Counted from the first letter of the stretch, positions 1-9,972 are shown. The stretch: 64,000 nucleotides of DNA from Azonexaceae bacterium s22 (GCA_016617495.1 WYCU01000009.1:36426-100425), one strand, 5' to 3'. The notes: generated by a model not told the origin, from the letters alone. Made by a program: numbers and translations.

Positions 1-465
1 TCCGTCCTGATCTTCATGCCGGCCGCTTTCACCTTCAACTGCCCGACCGAAATCGAAGATGCCGCCGACCACTACGCCGAATTCCAGAAGGCTGGTGCCG
101 AGGTTTACATCGTCACGACCGACACGCACTTCTCCCACAAGGTCTGGCACGAAACCTCCCCGGCCGTCGGCAAGGCCAAGTTCCCGCTGGTTGGCGACCC
201 GACGCACGCTCTGACCAACGCTTTCGGTGTGCACATTCCGGAAGCCGGCCTGGCCCTGCGCGGCACCTTCGTCATCAACCCCGAAGGCGTCATCAAGACC
301 ATGGAAGTGCACGACAACGCCATCGCCCGTGACGTCACTGAAACCCTGCGCAAGCTGAAGGCTGCCCAGTACGTTGCCTCCCACCCGAACGAAGTCTGCC
401 CGGCCAAGTGGAAGGAAGGCGAAAAGACCCTGGCACCGTCCATCGACCTGGTTGGCAAGATCTAA
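1..465 (+). CDS. ahpC: Peroxiredoxin AhpC, 5'-truncated by the window edge
   Basis: C-terminal 154 residues of AhpC, the 2-Cys peroxiredoxin that reduces H2O2, organic hydroperoxides and peroxynitrite in the cytoplasm. The frame is open from base 1, so the true start lies upstream. The peroxidatic Cys is at codon 40-42 in a NCPTE motif (family usually VCPTE). The resolving Cys lies in EVCPAKW near the end, and the tail APSIDLVGKI is the family signature. A GC-rich hairpin follows, then ahpF on the same strand 102 bases downstream, so electrons should come from AhpF. No oxyR is visible here. Identity is very secure; only the N-terminus is missing. Confidence 0.96.
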   Translation, partial: SVLIFMPAAFTFNCPTEIEDAADHYAEFQKAGAEVYIVTTDTHFSHKVWHETSPAVGKAKFPLVGDPTHALTNAFGVHIPEAGLALRGTFVINPEGVIKTMEVHDNAIARDVTETLRKLKAAQYVASHPNEVCPAKWKEGEKTLAPSIDLVGKI

Positions 466-516
466 GCCTCGCGGCTTTTCCGGCCACTCCGGCAGGGGTG
501 GCCCGGATTCCAGCGC

Positions 517-540
517 AAAGGGGCTTACGGGCCCCTTTTC
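517..540 (+). terminator. Intercistronic hairpin with T-run between ahpC and ahpF
   Basis: An eight-base stem (AAAGGGGC / GCCCCTTT) with a six-base loop runs into TTTTC. It has the form of an intrinsic terminator. Because ahpF follows within 30 bases, it is probably an attenuator that leaves ahpC transcripts more abundant than ahpCF read-through. Confidence 0.6.
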
Positions 541-567
541 ACTGCAATTCAAAAAGAGGAGAACAGC

Positions 568-2121
568 ATGCTCGACGCAAACATCAAGACGCAACTCAAG
601 GCTTATCTCGAAAAGCTGCAAACTCCGATCGAACTCGTCGCTTCGCTCGATGACAGCGCCACGGCGGGCGAAATGCGCGCCCTGCTGCAAGACATCGCGG
701 AACTTTCCGACAAGGTCAGCCTGCGCGAAGACGGCACGGCCGAGTTGCGTCCGTCCTTTGCCATCGGACGCCCCGGCGAAGTCGCACGTATCGCCTTTGC
801 CGGCCTGCCGATGGGCCACGAATTCACCTCGCTGATCCTCGCCCTGCTGCAGACCGGTGGCCATCCGCCCAAGGTCGAACCGGAAGTGATCGAGCAGATC
901 AAGGCGCTCGCAGGCGAGTTCCGCTTCGAGACTTACATTTCCCTGTCCTGCCATAACTGCCCGGATGTCGTTCAGGCGTTGAACCTGATGGCCGTGCTCA
1001 ACCCTGGCGTCACGCACACCATGATCGACGGCGGCGTGTTCCAGAAGCTCGTGGAAGAACGTCAGATCATGGCCGTGCCGACCATTTACCTCAACGGTGA
1101 AGAATTCGGCGCCGGCCGCATGACCATTGAAGAGATCGTCGCCAAGCTCGACACCGGCTCGGCGGCGCGGGATGCCGCCAAACTCACCGCCAAGGAAGTC
1201 TTCGACGTACTCGTCGTCGGCGGCGGCCCGGCCGGCGCGGCGGCCGCCATTTACGCCGCCCGCAAAGGCATCCGCACCGGGCTCATTGCCGAACGCTTCG
1301 GCGGCCAGGTGATGGATACGCTGGCCATCGAGAACTTCATTTCGGTCAAGGCGACCGACGGCCCCAAGCTGGTGGCCGGGCTGGAAGAACACGTCAAGGA
1401 TTACGACGTCGATGTGATGAACCTGCAACGCGTCAATCGCCTGACGCCGGGCGACTGGATCGAAGTCGGCCTCGAAAACGGCGGCGTGCTGCGCAGCAAA
1501 TCGGTCATTCTGGCGACCGGCGCACGGTGGCGCGAACTGAACGTGCCGGGTGAGCGCGAATACCGCGGCAAAGGCGTGGCCTACTGCCCGCACTGCGACG
1601 GCCCGCTGTTCAAGGGCAAGCATGTCGCGGTCGTCGGCGGCGGCAACTCGGGCGTTGAAGCGGCCATCGATCTGGCCGGCATCGTCGGCCACGTCACGCT
1701 GCTCGAATTCGACACCAAGCTGCGTGCCGATGCGGTGCTGCAGCGCAAGCTCGCCAGCCTGCCCAACGTCACCATCCTGACCTCGGCCCAGACGACCGAA
1801 GTCACGGGCGCCAACGGGAAGGTCAACGGCCTGACCTACACCGACCGCAACAGCGGCGAATCGCGCCACGTACCCCTGGAAGGCGTGTTCGTGCAGATCG
1901 GTCTGCTGCCCAATACGGACTGGTTGAAGGGCACCGTCAATCTCACGCGTTTTGGCGAAATCGAGATCGATGCCAAGGGCCAAACGTCCATTCCCGGCGT
2001 GTTTGCGGCGGGCGACTGCACCACCGTGCCCTACAAGCAGATCATCATCGCCATGGGCGCCGGGGCGACAGCGTCACTCTCCGCTTTCGACCACCTGATC
2101 CGGACCTCAGCCCCGGCCTGA
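568..2121 (+). CDS. ahpF: Alkyl hydroperoxide reductase subunit F
   Basis: AhpF (517 aa) is the NAD(P)H- and FAD-dependent disulfide reductase that recycles oxidised AhpC. The N-terminal double thioredoxin-like domain carries its redox pair C128-H-N-C131. A Rossmann FAD motif GGGPAGAA sits near residue 217, and the thioredoxin-reductase-like active site C340-P-H-C343 follows. Next come the NAD(P)H motif [10 protein letters not shown] and the C-terminal FAD motif [12 protein letters not shown]. Length matches the family (about 520). A strong Shine-Dalgarno (AAAGAGGAG) precedes the ATG. It follows ahpC. Its last 15 bases overlap the end of the convergent methyltransferase gene. Confidence 0.97.
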   Translation: MLDANIKTQLKAYLEKLQTPIELVASLDDSATAGEMRALLQDIAELSDKVSLREDGTAELRPSFAIGRPGEVARIAFAGLPMGHEFTSLILALLQTGGHPPKVEPEVIEQIKALAGEFRFETYISLSCHNCPDVVQALNLMAVLNPGVTHTMIDGGVFQKLVEERQIMAVPTIYLNGEEFGAGRMTIEEIVAKLDTGSAARDAAKLTAKEVFDVLVVGGGPAGAAAAIYAARKGIRTGLIAERFGGQVMDTLAIENFISVKATDGPKLVAGLEEHVKDYDVDVMNLQRVNRLTPGDWIEVGLENGGVLRSKSVILATGARWRELNVPGEREYRGKGVAYCPHCDGPLFKGKHVAVVGGGNSGVEAAIDLAGIVGHVTLLEFDTKLRADAVLQRKLASLPNVTILTSAQTTEVTGANGKVNGLTYTDRNSGESRHVPLEGVFVQIGLLPNTDWLKGTVNLTRFGEIEIDAKGQTSIPGVFAAGDCTTVPYKQIIIAMGAGATASLSAFDHLIRTSAPA

Positions 2122-3258
2122 TCCCTCGGCGACGCCCAGTCGCCACAATGAAGTGATCTCCGCTGCACGCGCCGCGTGCAGCGGATCGCCCGCATCCGCC
2201 GCCTTGCCGTGCGTCGGCCGCGTATCAAGCCGCCCCAGCACCTGCAAACCGGCCTCGGCAATCCATTGCAACAGTTCGGCACGACTACGCAGGCCCAGGT
2301 GTTCGGCAATATCGGAAATGATCAGCCACCCCTCGCCACCCGGCGTCAGATGCGCCGCCAAGCCGGCGAGAAAGCCGCGCAGCATGCGCGAATCCGGGTC
2401 ATAAACAGCGTATTCGATGGGCGACGTCGGTTGGGCCGGCACCCACGGCGGATTGCAGACCACGAGCGGCGCGCGGCCCTCGGGAAACAGATCGGCTGCC
2501 CGAAGCGCAATTGTCGCGGTCAACCCCAATTTTTCGGCATTTTCCATGGCACAACGCAACGCGCGCGGGTCCTGATCCGTGGCGATGACTCGGGGCACCC
2601 CACGGCGCGCCAGCACCGCCGCCAGAATCCCGGAACCGGTGCCGATATCGAAGGCCAGTTCGCAGGTTTCCGGCAAAGGCGCCGTCGCCACCAGATCGAC
2701 GTACTCGCCGCGCACCGGAGAAAACACGCCGTAGTGCGGATAAATCCGCCCCTGCACCGCCGGCACGGGCACACCCTTCTTGCGCCATTCATGCGCGCTG
2801 ACCACCGCCAGCAATTCGCGCAGCGCCAACACACTCGCCTCATCGCTTGGCGGCCCCCAAGCGGCCGCGCAAGCCTCCTGCACCTCCTGTGCACGGCGCA
2901 GCGGGATGCTGTAGTCGGCATTCAGCGGAACCAGCAAGCGCGCCAGCAAAGCAGCCCGCCGCCCCTGGCGTTCGCGATGGCGGGCAAAGGCTTCCGCGGC
3001 GGTTTTCGGGGCTTTGCCGGGCGCTGCGCCGAAGCGGCGGTCGGCCCGCCGCGTCAAGGCTTGCATCAGATGCCGGGCATTGACCCAGTCGCCGCGCCAG
3101 AGCAGCGCCGTACCCGATTCCATCAGCCGGTAAGCGACATCGGCACCAAGACGATCATCGGCAATCTCCACGCGCTCCGGCGGCGGCAGGGCGGCTTCGG
3201 AACGCCAGCAGGCGCGTTGCGGCTGGCCGTTTTCCTGCCATTCGAGATAAGCGGTCAT
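2107..3258 (-). CDS. Class I SAM-dependent methyltransferase
   Basis: Predicted methyltransferase of 383 aa. The Rossmann SAM motif [13 protein letters not shown], then an acidic motif ATDQDP, and the catalytic NPPW motif (VVCNPPWVP) mark the N5-glutamine/adenine-N6/rRNA small-domain type (PrmC/RlmG-like). The N-terminal 170 residues have no family I recognise, so the substrate is unknown. The ATG at 3258 is preferred over an in-frame GTG at 3300 because that codon lies at the edge of an interspersed repeat copy. No good Shine-Dalgarno is visible; the leader is A-rich. The gene lies just downstream of rnpB on the same strand and ends tail-to-tail with ahpF. Confidence 0.8.
   Translation of the reverse strand: MTAYLEWQENGQPQRACWRSEAALPPPERVEIADDRLGADVAYRLMESGTALLWRGDWVNARHLMQALTRRADRRFGAAPGKAPKTAAEAFARHRERQGRRAALLARLLVPLNADYSIPLRRAQEVQEACAAAWGPPSDEASVLALRELLAVVSAHEWRKKGVPVPAVQGRIYPHYGVFSPVRGEYVDLVATAPLPETCELAFDIGTGSGILAAVLARRGVPRVIATDQDPRALRCAMENAEKLGLTATIALRAADLFPEGRAPLVVCNPPWVPAQPTSPIEYAVYDPDSRMLRGFLAGLAAHLTPGGEGWLIISDIAEHLGLRSRAELLQWIAEAGLQVLGRLDTRPTHGKAADAGDPLHAARAAEITSLWRLGVAEGSGRG
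2510..2545 (+). repeat. Degenerate copy of the interspersed 36-bp element (inside methyltransferase gene)
   Basis: ATTGTCGCGGTCAACC differs from the core by one base (15 of 16), and is followed by a T-tract, GGC and ATTTTCC as in other copies. It runs antisense within the methyltransferase gene. Confidence 0.6.
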
Positions 3259-3260
3259 CT

Positions 3261-3296
3261 GATTTTTGCCCTTTTTTGAGGGTCGACCGCGACAAT
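3261..3296 (-). repeat. Interspersed 36-bp element, copy between rnpB and methyltransferase start
   Basis: The core ATTGTCGCGGTCGACC reads exactly on the minus strand (bases 3296 to 3281). It is followed by CTC, an A6 tract, GGGC and AAAAATC, and ends two bases before the methyltransferase ATG at 3258. Same orientation as that gene. Confidence 0.85.
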
Positions 3297-3323
3297 CCAC
3301 GGCGACCGCAGCTCAAATTCGAT

Positions 3324-3715
3324 GGAAAGCCGGCCGATAAGCCGGGTTCTGTTCCCCCCTTGCGGGGTTCGGCAATCATTCCTCTAGGCCTGCCGTCACC
3401 GACAGGCTCAAGCAACCTACCCGGAAGCAGCGTGGGCCACGCCTCATGCTTCCCTATTTGGTCTTGCTCCGGATGGGGTTTACCGTGCCGTCCGTGTTAC
3501 CACGTCCGCGGTGAGCTCTTACCTCGCCGTTTCACCCTTGCCTGATCGCCTTGCGGCGCCATCGGCGGTTTGCTTTCTGTTGCACTTTCCGTCGCCTTCA
3601 CCTTGCGGCTTATAGCGCCCAGCCGTTAACTGGCATCCTGCCCTGCGGAGCCCGGACTTTCCTCCCGATACCGCAGTTGCCTGCAAGTATCCAGCGATTG
3701 CCTGGCCGACTTTCC
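3324..3715 (-). ncRNA. rnpB: RNase P RNA, bacterial type A
   Basis: Catalytic RNA of ribonuclease P, which matures tRNA 5' ends. On the minus strand the 5' part carries the invariant GAGGAAAGTCCGGGCTCC block (3646-3663). The 3' part carries ACAGAACCCGGCTTA followed by the terminal helix strand that pairs with the 5' end (GGCCGGCTTT versus AAGTCGGCC). The total length of about 390 nt fits type A RNAs. Ends are placed from the helix P1 strands and the promoter position, so they may be off by several bases. Transcription may continue into the methyltransferase gene; no clear terminator is seen in between. Confidence 0.95.
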
Positions 3716-3722
3716 GGCGCCG

Positions 3723-3751
3723 ATTATACGTCGCGGCGGCGCATGCCGAAC
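3723..3751 (-). promoter_or_regulatory. Promoter of rnpB
   Basis: A consensus -10 TATAAT (3723-3728 on the minus strand) lies about 8 bases upstream of the RNA 5' end. A weak -35 (GTTCGG, 3746-3751) is spaced 17 bases away. The strong -10 with a GC-rich discriminator fits a stable-RNA promoter. Confidence 0.65.
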
Positions 3752-3839
3752 CGGCGACCTCCGGAAACCGCTAAACTCCTGCAAAAAGGCGCTGCATTCG
3801 CCGGAATGCACTTGTCCAATTCGAACCAGGGGAATCGCC

Positions 3840-5228
3840 GTGTCAGCCAAGCCGGGCCTTGCACAAGGGGCGTTGGGCACTTTCGAATCTGCGGTGATGG
3901 GCATCGCCGGCACCGCACCGGCCTTCAGCGTGGCCGTCACCACGGCCACCATCGTGGCGGCAGTCGGTGTGCTGTCGGTGGGCAGCATTCTGTATTGCGG
4001 CCTGATCATGTTCGGGATCATGCTGGCCTTTTTCCACCTCTCCAAGATCACCCCGCACGCCGGAGCGGCTTATGCCTGGGTGGGCCACGTGTTCGGCCCG
4101 ACCTGGGGCTTCTTCACCGGCTGGGGCCTGCTGGTGGCCTCGATCTTCTTCATGGTCTCGGCCACCATCCCGGCCGCCACCTCGACGCTGGTGCTGATTC
4201 GCCCCGAGGTCGTCGAGGACACCCGCTGGGTAACGGCCACGGCGGCGATCTGGCTGACCTTGATCACGCTGGTGGTGACGCGCGGCATCAAGCACTCCAG
4301 CTACGCCCAGCTGGCGCTGACCGGCATCGAAACCGCCGTGGTCATTGCGCTGATCGTGGCGGCCTTCCTCGAATACGGCAGCCACCCGGCACATCCGCCG
4401 TCGCTCATCTGGTTCTCGCCATTTTCCTTCACCCCGCAACTGTTCGCGACCGGCGCGCTGACCGCGATCTTTTTCTACTGGGGTTGGGACGTGACCATGA
4501 ACCTCAGCGAGGAAACCCATGCCGGCGACGGTACCGGCGCGCCCCCGGCGGCGCGGGGCGCCTTCTGGGCGATGGTCAACCTGATCCTGTTCTTCGTCAT
4601 CATGATGATCGTGGTCCTGATCGTGCTGACTGACGCGGAAATCGCCGAAGCCAACACCAATGTGCTTTACGCCATCGCCAACAAGCTCTTTCCCTATCCC
4701 TGGAACTACCTTGCGGTGCTATCGACCATCCTGAGCACTGTCGGCACCATCGAAACGCAGTTGCTGCAATTCAGCCGCAGCATGTTCGCCATGGCCCGCG
4801 ACGAAATGCTCCATCCGCGCTACGCCACCATCCACCCGGAATGGCAGACGCCGTGGGTGGCCACCTTCGTGATCTGGTTTCTCGGTGTCGTGCTGCTGTT
4901 CGGCTCGTCCTGGATGCCCTCGGTCAAGTCCATCCTCGAAAGTTCCATCCTGGCCATCGGCCTGCAAATCTGCTTCTACATGAGCCTGACCGGCTTCGCT
5001 TGCGCCTGGCATTTCCGCAGCAAGCTGCGCCATGGGCTCTACGCGGCCTTCAGCTTTGTCCTCTGGCCCCTGCTGGCGGCCTTGTTCATGGTCTTCATCG
5101 GCACCTACAGCGTCCCCACCTTCGACGAACTCACGGTCACCGTGGGCCTCGGCGGCATCGCCACCGGCGCGATCCCCTTGCTGCTGGCGCGACGTCGCGG
5201 CAAAAGCAGCCGCTATCAAGTTTCCTGA
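3840..5228 (+). CDS. APC-superfamily amino acid/polyamine permease
   Basis: Integral inner-membrane transporter of 462 aa with about twelve hydrophobic segments. The N-terminal segment has the GIAGTAPAFSV motif that resembles the unwound substrate-binding TM1 of APC permeases (GxG/A pattern), followed by TPHAGAAYAWVGHVFGP in TM2-3, also typical. The substrate cannot be read from sequence; an amino acid or amine is likely. Start is GTG at 3840 with CAGGGGA eight bases upstream; no upstream in-frame ATG fits better. It stands alone on this strand after rnpB. Family call is firm, substrate open. Confidence 0.85.
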   Translation: MSAKPGLAQGALGTFESAVMGIAGTAPAFSVAVTTATIVAAVGVLSVGSILYCGLIMFGIMLAFFHLSKITPHAGAAYAWVGHVFGPTWGFFTGWGLLVASIFFMVSATIPAATSTLVLIRPEVVEDTRWVTATAAIWLTLITLVVTRGIKHSSYAQLALTGIETAVVIALIVAAFLEYGSHPAHPPSLIWFSPFSFTPQLFATGALTAIFFYWGWDVTMNLSEETHAGDGTGAPPAARGAFWAMVNLILFFVIMMIVVLIVLTDAEIAEANTNVLYAIANKLFPYPWNYLAVLSTILSTVGTIETQLLQFSRSMFAMARDEMLHPRYATIHPEWQTPWVATFVIWFLGVVLLFGSSWMPSVKSILESSILAIGLQICFYMSLTGFACAWHFRSKLRHGLYAAFSFVLWPLLAALFMVFIGTYSVPTFDELTVTVGLGGIATGAIPLLLARRRGKSSRYQVS

Positions 5229-5276
5229 AGTGGCATTCTGGCCTATTGTGAAACCGTCGTTTCCGGAATCTCGCCC

Positions 5277-5597
5277 ATGCGTTTGCCGCGGCTCGTCCTG
5301 CTGACCTGCACTTTGGCTTTGGCCGGCCATGCGCCCCTCGCGCAAGCCCAGGCGTGGCCGGGACAGCTATTGCTCAACGCCGCCAGTTGGGCCTTTCAAA
5401 AAATGATGGAGGATGCGGGCAAACCGCCCGATCCCTACGCCGCCAGCAAACATTACGACACCCGCAGTTACGATACGCGCAGCTATGACGCAGGGGCATT
5501 TGCGCCGGCCGAACAATTCGCGCCGCGCAGCCCGACCTTTTCCCACGGCAATGCAGACAGCGGCTCGGCCTACCAGCCAGCGGAAACGCCCCGGTAG
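5277..5597 (+). CDS. Small exported protein with YDTRS repeat
   Basis: Hypothetical protein of 106 aa. A clear signal peptide (basic MRLPR, hydrophobic LVLLTCTLALAG, cleavage near AQAQA) points to the periplasm. The mature part is polar and contains a short tandem YDTRS YDTRS YDAG around residues 60-75 and a Ser/Pro-rich tail, which suggests disorder. No domain is recognised. The ribosome binding site is weak. It lies 48 bases after the permease gene. Coding is supported by the signal peptide and by GC3-rich codons; moderate confidence. Confidence 0.6.
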   Translation: MRLPRLVLLTCTLALAGHAPLAQAQAWPGQLLLNAASWAFQKMMEDAGKPPDPYAASKHYDTRSYDTRSYDAGAFAPAEQFAPRSPTFSHGNADSGSAYQPAETPR

Positions 5598-5608
5598 CGC
5601 CAGACGGC

Positions 5609-6079
5609 TCAGGCGTTAAGCAGCGGCAGGGCGCTACGATCCACCACCTTGCGCAACACAAAACTGGTATGTACCCCGGTCACGCCCTGGATGCGTGTGA
5701 TCTTGTTGAGCAGCAAGTCCTGGTAGGCATCCATGTCGCGCACCACAACCTTGAGCTGGTAATCGGATTGCTGGCCGGTAATCAGCAGGCATTCGAGCAC
5801 TTCCGGGATGTCGTTGATCGCGCTTTCGAGGTTGGCGAAGCGTTCCGGCGTGTGTTGATCCATGGAAATACCAATCAGCGCCATCAAGCTCAGGCCGAGC
5901 TTTTTGGCATCGAGATGGGCGCGATAGCCGGCGATCATGCCGCTTTCTTCCAGCGCGCGCACGCGGCGCAGGCAGGGCGAAGGGGAGAGCCCGACCTGGT
6001 CGGCCAGGTCCTGGTTACTGATGCGCCCATCGGCCTGCAAAATGCGGAGAATTTCCCGGTCGCAACGATCAATAGCCAT
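5609..6079 (-). CDS. Lrp/AsnC-family transcriptional regulator
   Basis: DNA-binding regulator of 156 aa. The N-terminal winged helix-turn-helix has the recognition region [27 protein letters not shown] (residues about 22-48), typical of Lrp. The C-terminal RAM domain ([10 protein letters not shown]..., [13 protein letters not shown]) senses amino acids and forms octamers. The start at 6079 (MAIDRCD) matches family N-termini and has GGAGC upstream; a longer frame to 6124 lacks family similarity. It is divergent from leuA with 133 bases between, so control of leuA and its own gene by leucine is an inference. Confidence 0.92.
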   Translation of the reverse strand: MAIDRCDREILRILQADGRISNQDLADQVGLSPSPCLRRVRALEESGMIAGYRAHLDAKKLGLSLMALIGISMDQHTPERFANLESAINDIPEVLECLLITGQQSDYQLKVVVRDMDAYQDLLLNKITRIQGVTGVHTSFVLRKVVDRSALPLLNA

Positions 6080-6113
6080 TAATTGCTCCAATAAAACTAC
6101 TTTCGAAATTATC

Positions 6114-6128
6114 TGCCAATTCATGGCA
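6114..6128. promoter_or_regulatory. Candidate Lrp operator in the lrp-leuA intergenic region
   Basis: A 15-bp inverted repeat TGCCA-N5-TGGCA lies in the only AT-rich part of the divergent promoter region. Lrp sites are 15-bp degenerate palindromes, so this is a reasonable but unproven site. Confidence 0.35.
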
Positions 6129-6212
6129 AAAACAAGACCAAATACGCAAGCACCTGCCGGGCGCTTTTACGTAAACTCTCGCCATCGAAAAAGACTTTAT
6201 CGGAGCAGCGCC

Positions 6213-7895
6213 ATGCAGCAATCCAACGCCAAATATGTTCCCTTCCCGCCGGTCAATCTCGTCGACCGCCAGTGGCCGGGCCGCACCATCACTCAGGCCC
6301 CGATCTGGATGAGCACCGATTTGCGCGACGGCAACCAGGCGCTTTTCGAGCCGATGAATGCCGAAAAGAAGATGCGCATGTTCAAGATGCTCTGCGCCAT
6401 CGGCTTCAAGGAAATCGAAATCGCCTTCCCCTCGGCCTCGGAAACCGAATTCGGCTTCGTGCGCAAGCTCATCGAAGAAGGCCACATTCCCGACGACGTG
6501 AGCATCGAAGTGCTCACCCAGGCGCGCGAGCACCTCATCCGCCGCACCATGGAATCGCTCAAGGGTGCGAAGAAGGCCATCGTCCACGTCTATAACGCCA
6601 CTTGCAAAACCTTCCGCGAGAACGTTTTCGGCATGAGCAAGGCGGAAGTCATCGCCATGGCCACCGACGCCGTGCGCCTCATCCGTACCCTCGCCGACGA
6701 GATGCCGGAAACCGAAATCACCCTCGAATACAGCCCGGAACTCTTCACCGCCACCGAGCTTGATTTCGCCAAGGAAGTCTGCGACGCCGTCACCGCCACC
6801 TGGGGCGCGACGCCGCAGCGCAAGGTCATCCTCAATCTCCCGACCACGGTCGAGATCGCCACGCCCAACATTTACGCGGACCAGATCGAGTGGATGCACC
6901 GCAACCTCGCCCGCCGCGACAGCGTGATCATCAGCCTCCACCCGCACAACGACCGCGGCACCGCCGTCGCCGCCGCCGAGCTTGGCTTGATGGCCGGTGC
7001 CGACCGCGTCGAAGGCTGCCTCTTTGGCAATGGCGAGCGCACCGGCAACGTCGATCTCGTCACCCTCGCACTCAACATGCACACGCAAGGCGTCGATCCG
7101 CAGCTTGATTTCTCGGACATCAACGCCGTCGCCCGCACCTACGAACACTGTACCCAGCTCCCGATCCACCCGCGCCACCCGTACGTCGGGGATCTCGTTT
7201 TCACGGCCTTCTCCGGCTCCCACCAGGACGCCATCAAGAAGGGGTTTTCTGCTCAAAAGGCGGATGAGACATGGGCAGTGCCTTACCTCCCCATCGACCC
7301 GGCGGACGTGGGCCGCAGCTACGACTCGGTGATTCGTGTGAATAGCCAGTCGGGCAAGGGCGGCATCGCCTACCTCATGGAAGCCGAGCACGGCGTCGTC
7401 ATGCCGCGCCGCTTGCAGGTCGAATTCTCGGGCGTCGTGCAAAAGCACACCGACACCCACGGCGGCGAAGTCAGCGCCGACGACATCTGGAACCTCTTCG
7501 CCAGCACCTACCTCGACGCCGCCAGCCCGATCCGCTACCGCGAACACCACCTCTTTGAGCATGGTGAGGCGCAGGGCATCCGCCTCGCGGTCGACATCGA
7601 CGGCCAGGCCTGCGTCCTCACCGGCGAAGGCAACGGCCCGATCAACGCCACGGTGCACGCCTTACAAACTGCCGGCTTCAACTTCTCGGTACGCAGCTAC
7701 GAAGAGCGTTCGATGGTGCCGATGGGCGAAGACGGCAACGCCCGTGCCTGCGCCATGGTCGAAGTCGCCGGCAAAGGCAGCGGCGATCTCTACGGCATCG
7801 GCGTCGACAGCAATATCGTCACCGCCTCGATCAAGGCCTTGATCAGTGGCGTCAATCGCCTCGGCGCCGCGGCCCGCGTCGATTTGGCGGCGTAA
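6213..7895 (+). CDS. leuA: 2-isopropylmalate synthase, long (yeast/actinobacterial-type) form
   Basis: LeuA condenses acetyl-CoA with 2-ketoisovalerate, the first committed step of leucine synthesis. The 560-aa length and motifs such as [16 protein letters not shown] identify the longer LeuA class. The catalytic TIM barrel starts with TDLRDGNQA (R38, D39), the metal-binding HPHNDRG lies near residue 243, and GNGERTGN near 269. The C-terminal domain (from about 430) is the leucine-binding allosteric region. The ATG at 6213 has CGGAG upstream and begins the conserved sequence; a longer in-frame extension into the lrp promoter is rejected. Its 3' end overlaps the AraC gene by 44 bases. Confidence 0.95.
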   Translation: MQQSNAKYVPFPPVNLVDRQWPGRTITQAPIWMSTDLRDGNQALFEPMNAEKKMRMFKMLCAIGFKEIEIAFPSASETEFGFVRKLIEEGHIPDDVSIEVLTQAREHLIRRTMESLKGAKKAIVHVYNATCKTFRENVFGMSKAEVIAMATDAVRLIRTLADEMPETEITLEYSPELFTATELDFAKEVCDAVTATWGATPQRKVILNLPTTVEIATPNIYADQIEWMHRNLARRDSVIISLHPHNDRGTAVAAAELGLMAGADRVEGCLFGNGERTGNVDLVTLALNMHTQGVDPQLDFSDINAVARTYEHCTQLPIHPRHPYVGDLVFTAFSGSHQDAIKKGFSAQKADETWAVPYLPIDPADVGRSYDSVIRVNSQSGKGGIAYLMEAEHGVVMPRRLQVEFSGVVQKHTDTHGGEVSADDIWNLFASTYLDAASPIRYREHHLFEHGEAQGIRLAVDIDGQACVLTGEGNGPINATVHALQTAGFNFSVRSYEERSMVPMGEDGNARACAMVEVAGKGSGDLYGIGVDSNIVTASIKALISGVNRLGAAARVDLAA

Positions 7896-8997
7896 GCACT
7901 TCCGGACCAGGCCCCGAACCGCTGGCATCCATCGGTTTGGGGCCTTGCTTGCGGTTGCGGCCGCGCGGCGTTTCGCCAACCCAGGCGCGGTAGGCCCGAC
8001 AAAATGCGCTCGGGTCGGAGTAATCCAGCGTGGCGGCAATGGCCGCCAGCGGCAGGTCCGTGTGCGCGATAAGCCGTTGTGCCAGCGTACGCCGAACAGA
8101 CTCCAACAGTTCGCGGTAGGTCGTCCCGGAAGCGGCAAGCATGCGATTCATTGTCCGGCGATTGACAGCAAAGGCTGCGGCCACCCGATCCAGCGAACAG
8201 CACCGTAGCACCACCAACCCCTGCACCGTGCGCCTCACCTGCTCAAGAAAACAGAAATCGGCTTGTGAGCGAAGATCGCTCAAACGCTCGCTCAATACCC
8301 GAAAACGAACCCGGTCGGAGCCGGCAATCGGGCGCTTGAGATCGGCGGCAGGAAACACCAGCGCATATTGTTCGCTATCGAATTCCAGCGGACAGGCAAA
8401 AATTTCCCGGTAAGGCCGAGGGTCGGCCGGCCAGCGCCGCGCCAGCTGCACGGCCTGCGGCCGCCAACGCGGGCCGCACAGGCCTTGCATGATCTTGCAG
8501 CCAATGACCAGCGCCGCTTCGTGAATGTGATCGACGCCGGTGACCACCGGCGCGAGGATGGAATAGCCCAAAGACGCCGTTTCCCCTTCGACCCAGCGGG
8601 TCGGCATGGCGCCACGATCATGCAGATGAAAAAAATCCTGCAGATAGGTCAGCGCCGTGGCGACATCGTTGCAATGCGGCAGTAAATCACTGAGCATGCC
8701 GAGTGGCGAAGGGGGCGCATGCAGCCCAATCAGCAATCCGAGGTGCGGACAGGCCGTCAATGCTTCGGCCCGCGCGAGCAACTCACCCAGCATCACGAAA
8801 GAAATGGTGTTATCCGGCTCGAGCAGATAGTCCGCCGGAAGACCAAAGCTCGCCAGCAAGGGTGCAAGGTCCACGTTGAATTCCGCCAGGGTTTTGCCCA
8901 GGTTGCCCAAGGGTGCCACCCGGATGGAACCATCGTCCACCTCCCCGAAACGCTCCGCCCCTGCCGGTAATCGCCACCGCTCAGTCACCGCATCCAT
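7852..8997 (-). CDS. AraC-family transcriptional regulator (OruR/arabinose-binding-like type)
   Basis: Predicted regulator of 381 aa. The N-terminal 200 residues ([22 protein letters not shown]...) match the ligand-sensing domain found in OruR/ArgR-like AraC proteins. The C-terminal double helix-turn-helix ends in the family signature [22 protein letters not shown], followed by a basic tail. The ATG at 8997 (MDAVTERW) has GGTGGGGG upstream and fits the family; a longer frame to 9192 would overlap the divergent lipoprotein gene. The target is unknown. It is divergent from a small lipoprotein gene and convergent with leuA. Confidence 0.88.
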   Translation of the reverse strand: MDAVTERWRLPAGAERFGEVDDGSIRVAPLGNLGKTLAEFNVDLAPLLASFGLPADYLLEPDNTISFVMLGELLARAEALTACPHLGLLIGLHAPPSPLGMLSDLLPHCNDVATALTYLQDFFHLHDRGAMPTRWVEGETASLGYSILAPVVTGVDHIHEAALVIGCKIMQGLCGPRWRPQAVQLARRWPADPRPYREIFACPLEFDSEQYALVFPAADLKRPIAGSDRVRFRVLSERLSDLRSQADFCFLEQVRRTVQGLVVLRCCSLDRVAAAFAVNRRTMNRMLAASGTTYRELLESVRRTLAQRLIAHTDLPLAAIAATLDYSDPSAFCRAYRAWVGETPRGRNRKQGPKPMDASGSGPGPEVLTPPNRRGPRRRGD

Positions 8998-9099
8998 ATT
9001 TGCCCCCACCGAATGACGCAAATTATCAATCCATTGTCTGGCGGATACCTGACATTCCGCTATCATCGAAAAATATGCGACACGACTCGGGAGAGCGCC

Positions 9100-9429
9100 A
9101 TGCAGTCGAAATCCATCCTTAGCCTCGTGGCCATCGCCGCCTTGGCGGGCTGCGCTTCGCCGGCTCAAGTTCTCGACGGCATGGAACCCCAAGCCCTAGA
9201 AATGGCCGCACAGCGTGGACGCTTCGACCTGCAGTGTCCGAGCGCACAACCCACCCTGCTCTCACGCGAGCTGACCCAGCCCGTCGAAGGCATCCGTTTC
9301 GGTGGCGTACCGCGCGGGGTTTTCACTATCGGCGTCAGCGGTTGCGGCCAACGCACGACTTACCAGATTTTCTGCCCGGAAGGCGGCTACGGCTGCTTCT
9401 CCGCCGACACGCTCGAAGGCGTTCGCTGA
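9100..9429 (+). CDS. Small outer-membrane lipoprotein, unknown function
   Basis: 109-aa protein with a short lipoprotein signal (MQSKSILSLVAIAALAGC; lipobox LAGC, Cys at about 18). The mature part has further cysteines (FDLQCPSAQ, VSGCGQRTTYQIFCPEGGYGC), suggesting one or two disulfides. No domain is recognised. A good ribosome site (GGGAGAG) precedes the ATG at 9100. It is the first of three or four small envelope genes on this strand. Confidence 0.75.
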   Translation: MQSKSILSLVAIAALAGCASPAQVLDGMEPQALEMAAQRGRFDLQCPSAQPTLLSRELTQPVEGIRFGGVPRGVFTIGVSGCGQRTTYQIFCPEGGYGCFSADTLEGVR

Positions 9430-9518
9430 TCGGAAGCGCTTTGGCGGATAATGTTCGGGCGGCCGTTACCAAGGCGGCCATTAACCGATCCAATAACAAT
9501 CGCAACCGGAGAATTCCC

Positions 9519-9959
9519 ATGCTCAAACAACTGTCCTCCTGGGTTATGGCCATTGGCCTCGCCCTCTTCCTCTCGGCCTGTGCCACCAGCACCACCACCG
9601 GCGAAGTCGAAATCCGTGCCGGGGTCATCGAACAAATCACCCAGGTCGAACTCAGCAACACGCGTCCTGCGGGCGTCGGTGCTGTCGTTGGCGGCCTTGC
9701 CGGTCTGGGCATCGGCAGCCTGATCGGCGGCGGCACGGGCCGCGATGTCGCCATGGTGCTCGGCACTGTCGGCGGCGCAGTCGCCGGCAACCAGATCCAG
9801 AAACGCTATGAGCGCCCTGAGCCGGGCCAGCAGATCATTGTCCGCCTGAGCTCCGGCGTATTGGTTTCGGTCACGCAGCCTGCCAACAACGGCCTGTTCC
9901 AGGGGCAGAAGGTTTTTGTCGAAGGCAGTGGCGAAGACGCCCGCGTCGTTCCCCGCTAA
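9519..9959 (+). CDS. Glycine-zipper 17-kDa-type outer-membrane lipoprotein (SlyB/PcpY-like)
   Basis: 146-aa lipoprotein with lipobox LSAC (Cys about 20). The centre has a glycine-zipper segment (VGAVVGGLAGLGIGSLIGGGTGRDVAM) like SlyB and rickettsial 17-kDa antigen, which inserts in the outer membrane. A C-terminal beta-rich region (QQIIVRLSSGVLVSVTQP) completes the family pattern. Start at 9519 has ACCGGAG upstream. It likely supports outer-membrane integrity; the exact role is unknown. Confidence 0.85.
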   Translation: MLKQLSSWVMAIGLALFLSACATSTTTGEVEIRAGVIEQITQVELSNTRPAGVGAVVGGLAGLGIGSLIGGGTGRDVAMVLGTVGGAVAGNQIQKRYERPEPGQQIIVRLSSGVLVSVTQPANNGLFQGQKVFVEGSGEDARVVPR

Positions 9960-9972
9960 GTCATTCACCCAT

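Noticed and set aside
6069-7658. 529-codon frame antisense to leuA
   Set aside because: Shadow of leuA; GC-rich third positions produce a stop-free complement.
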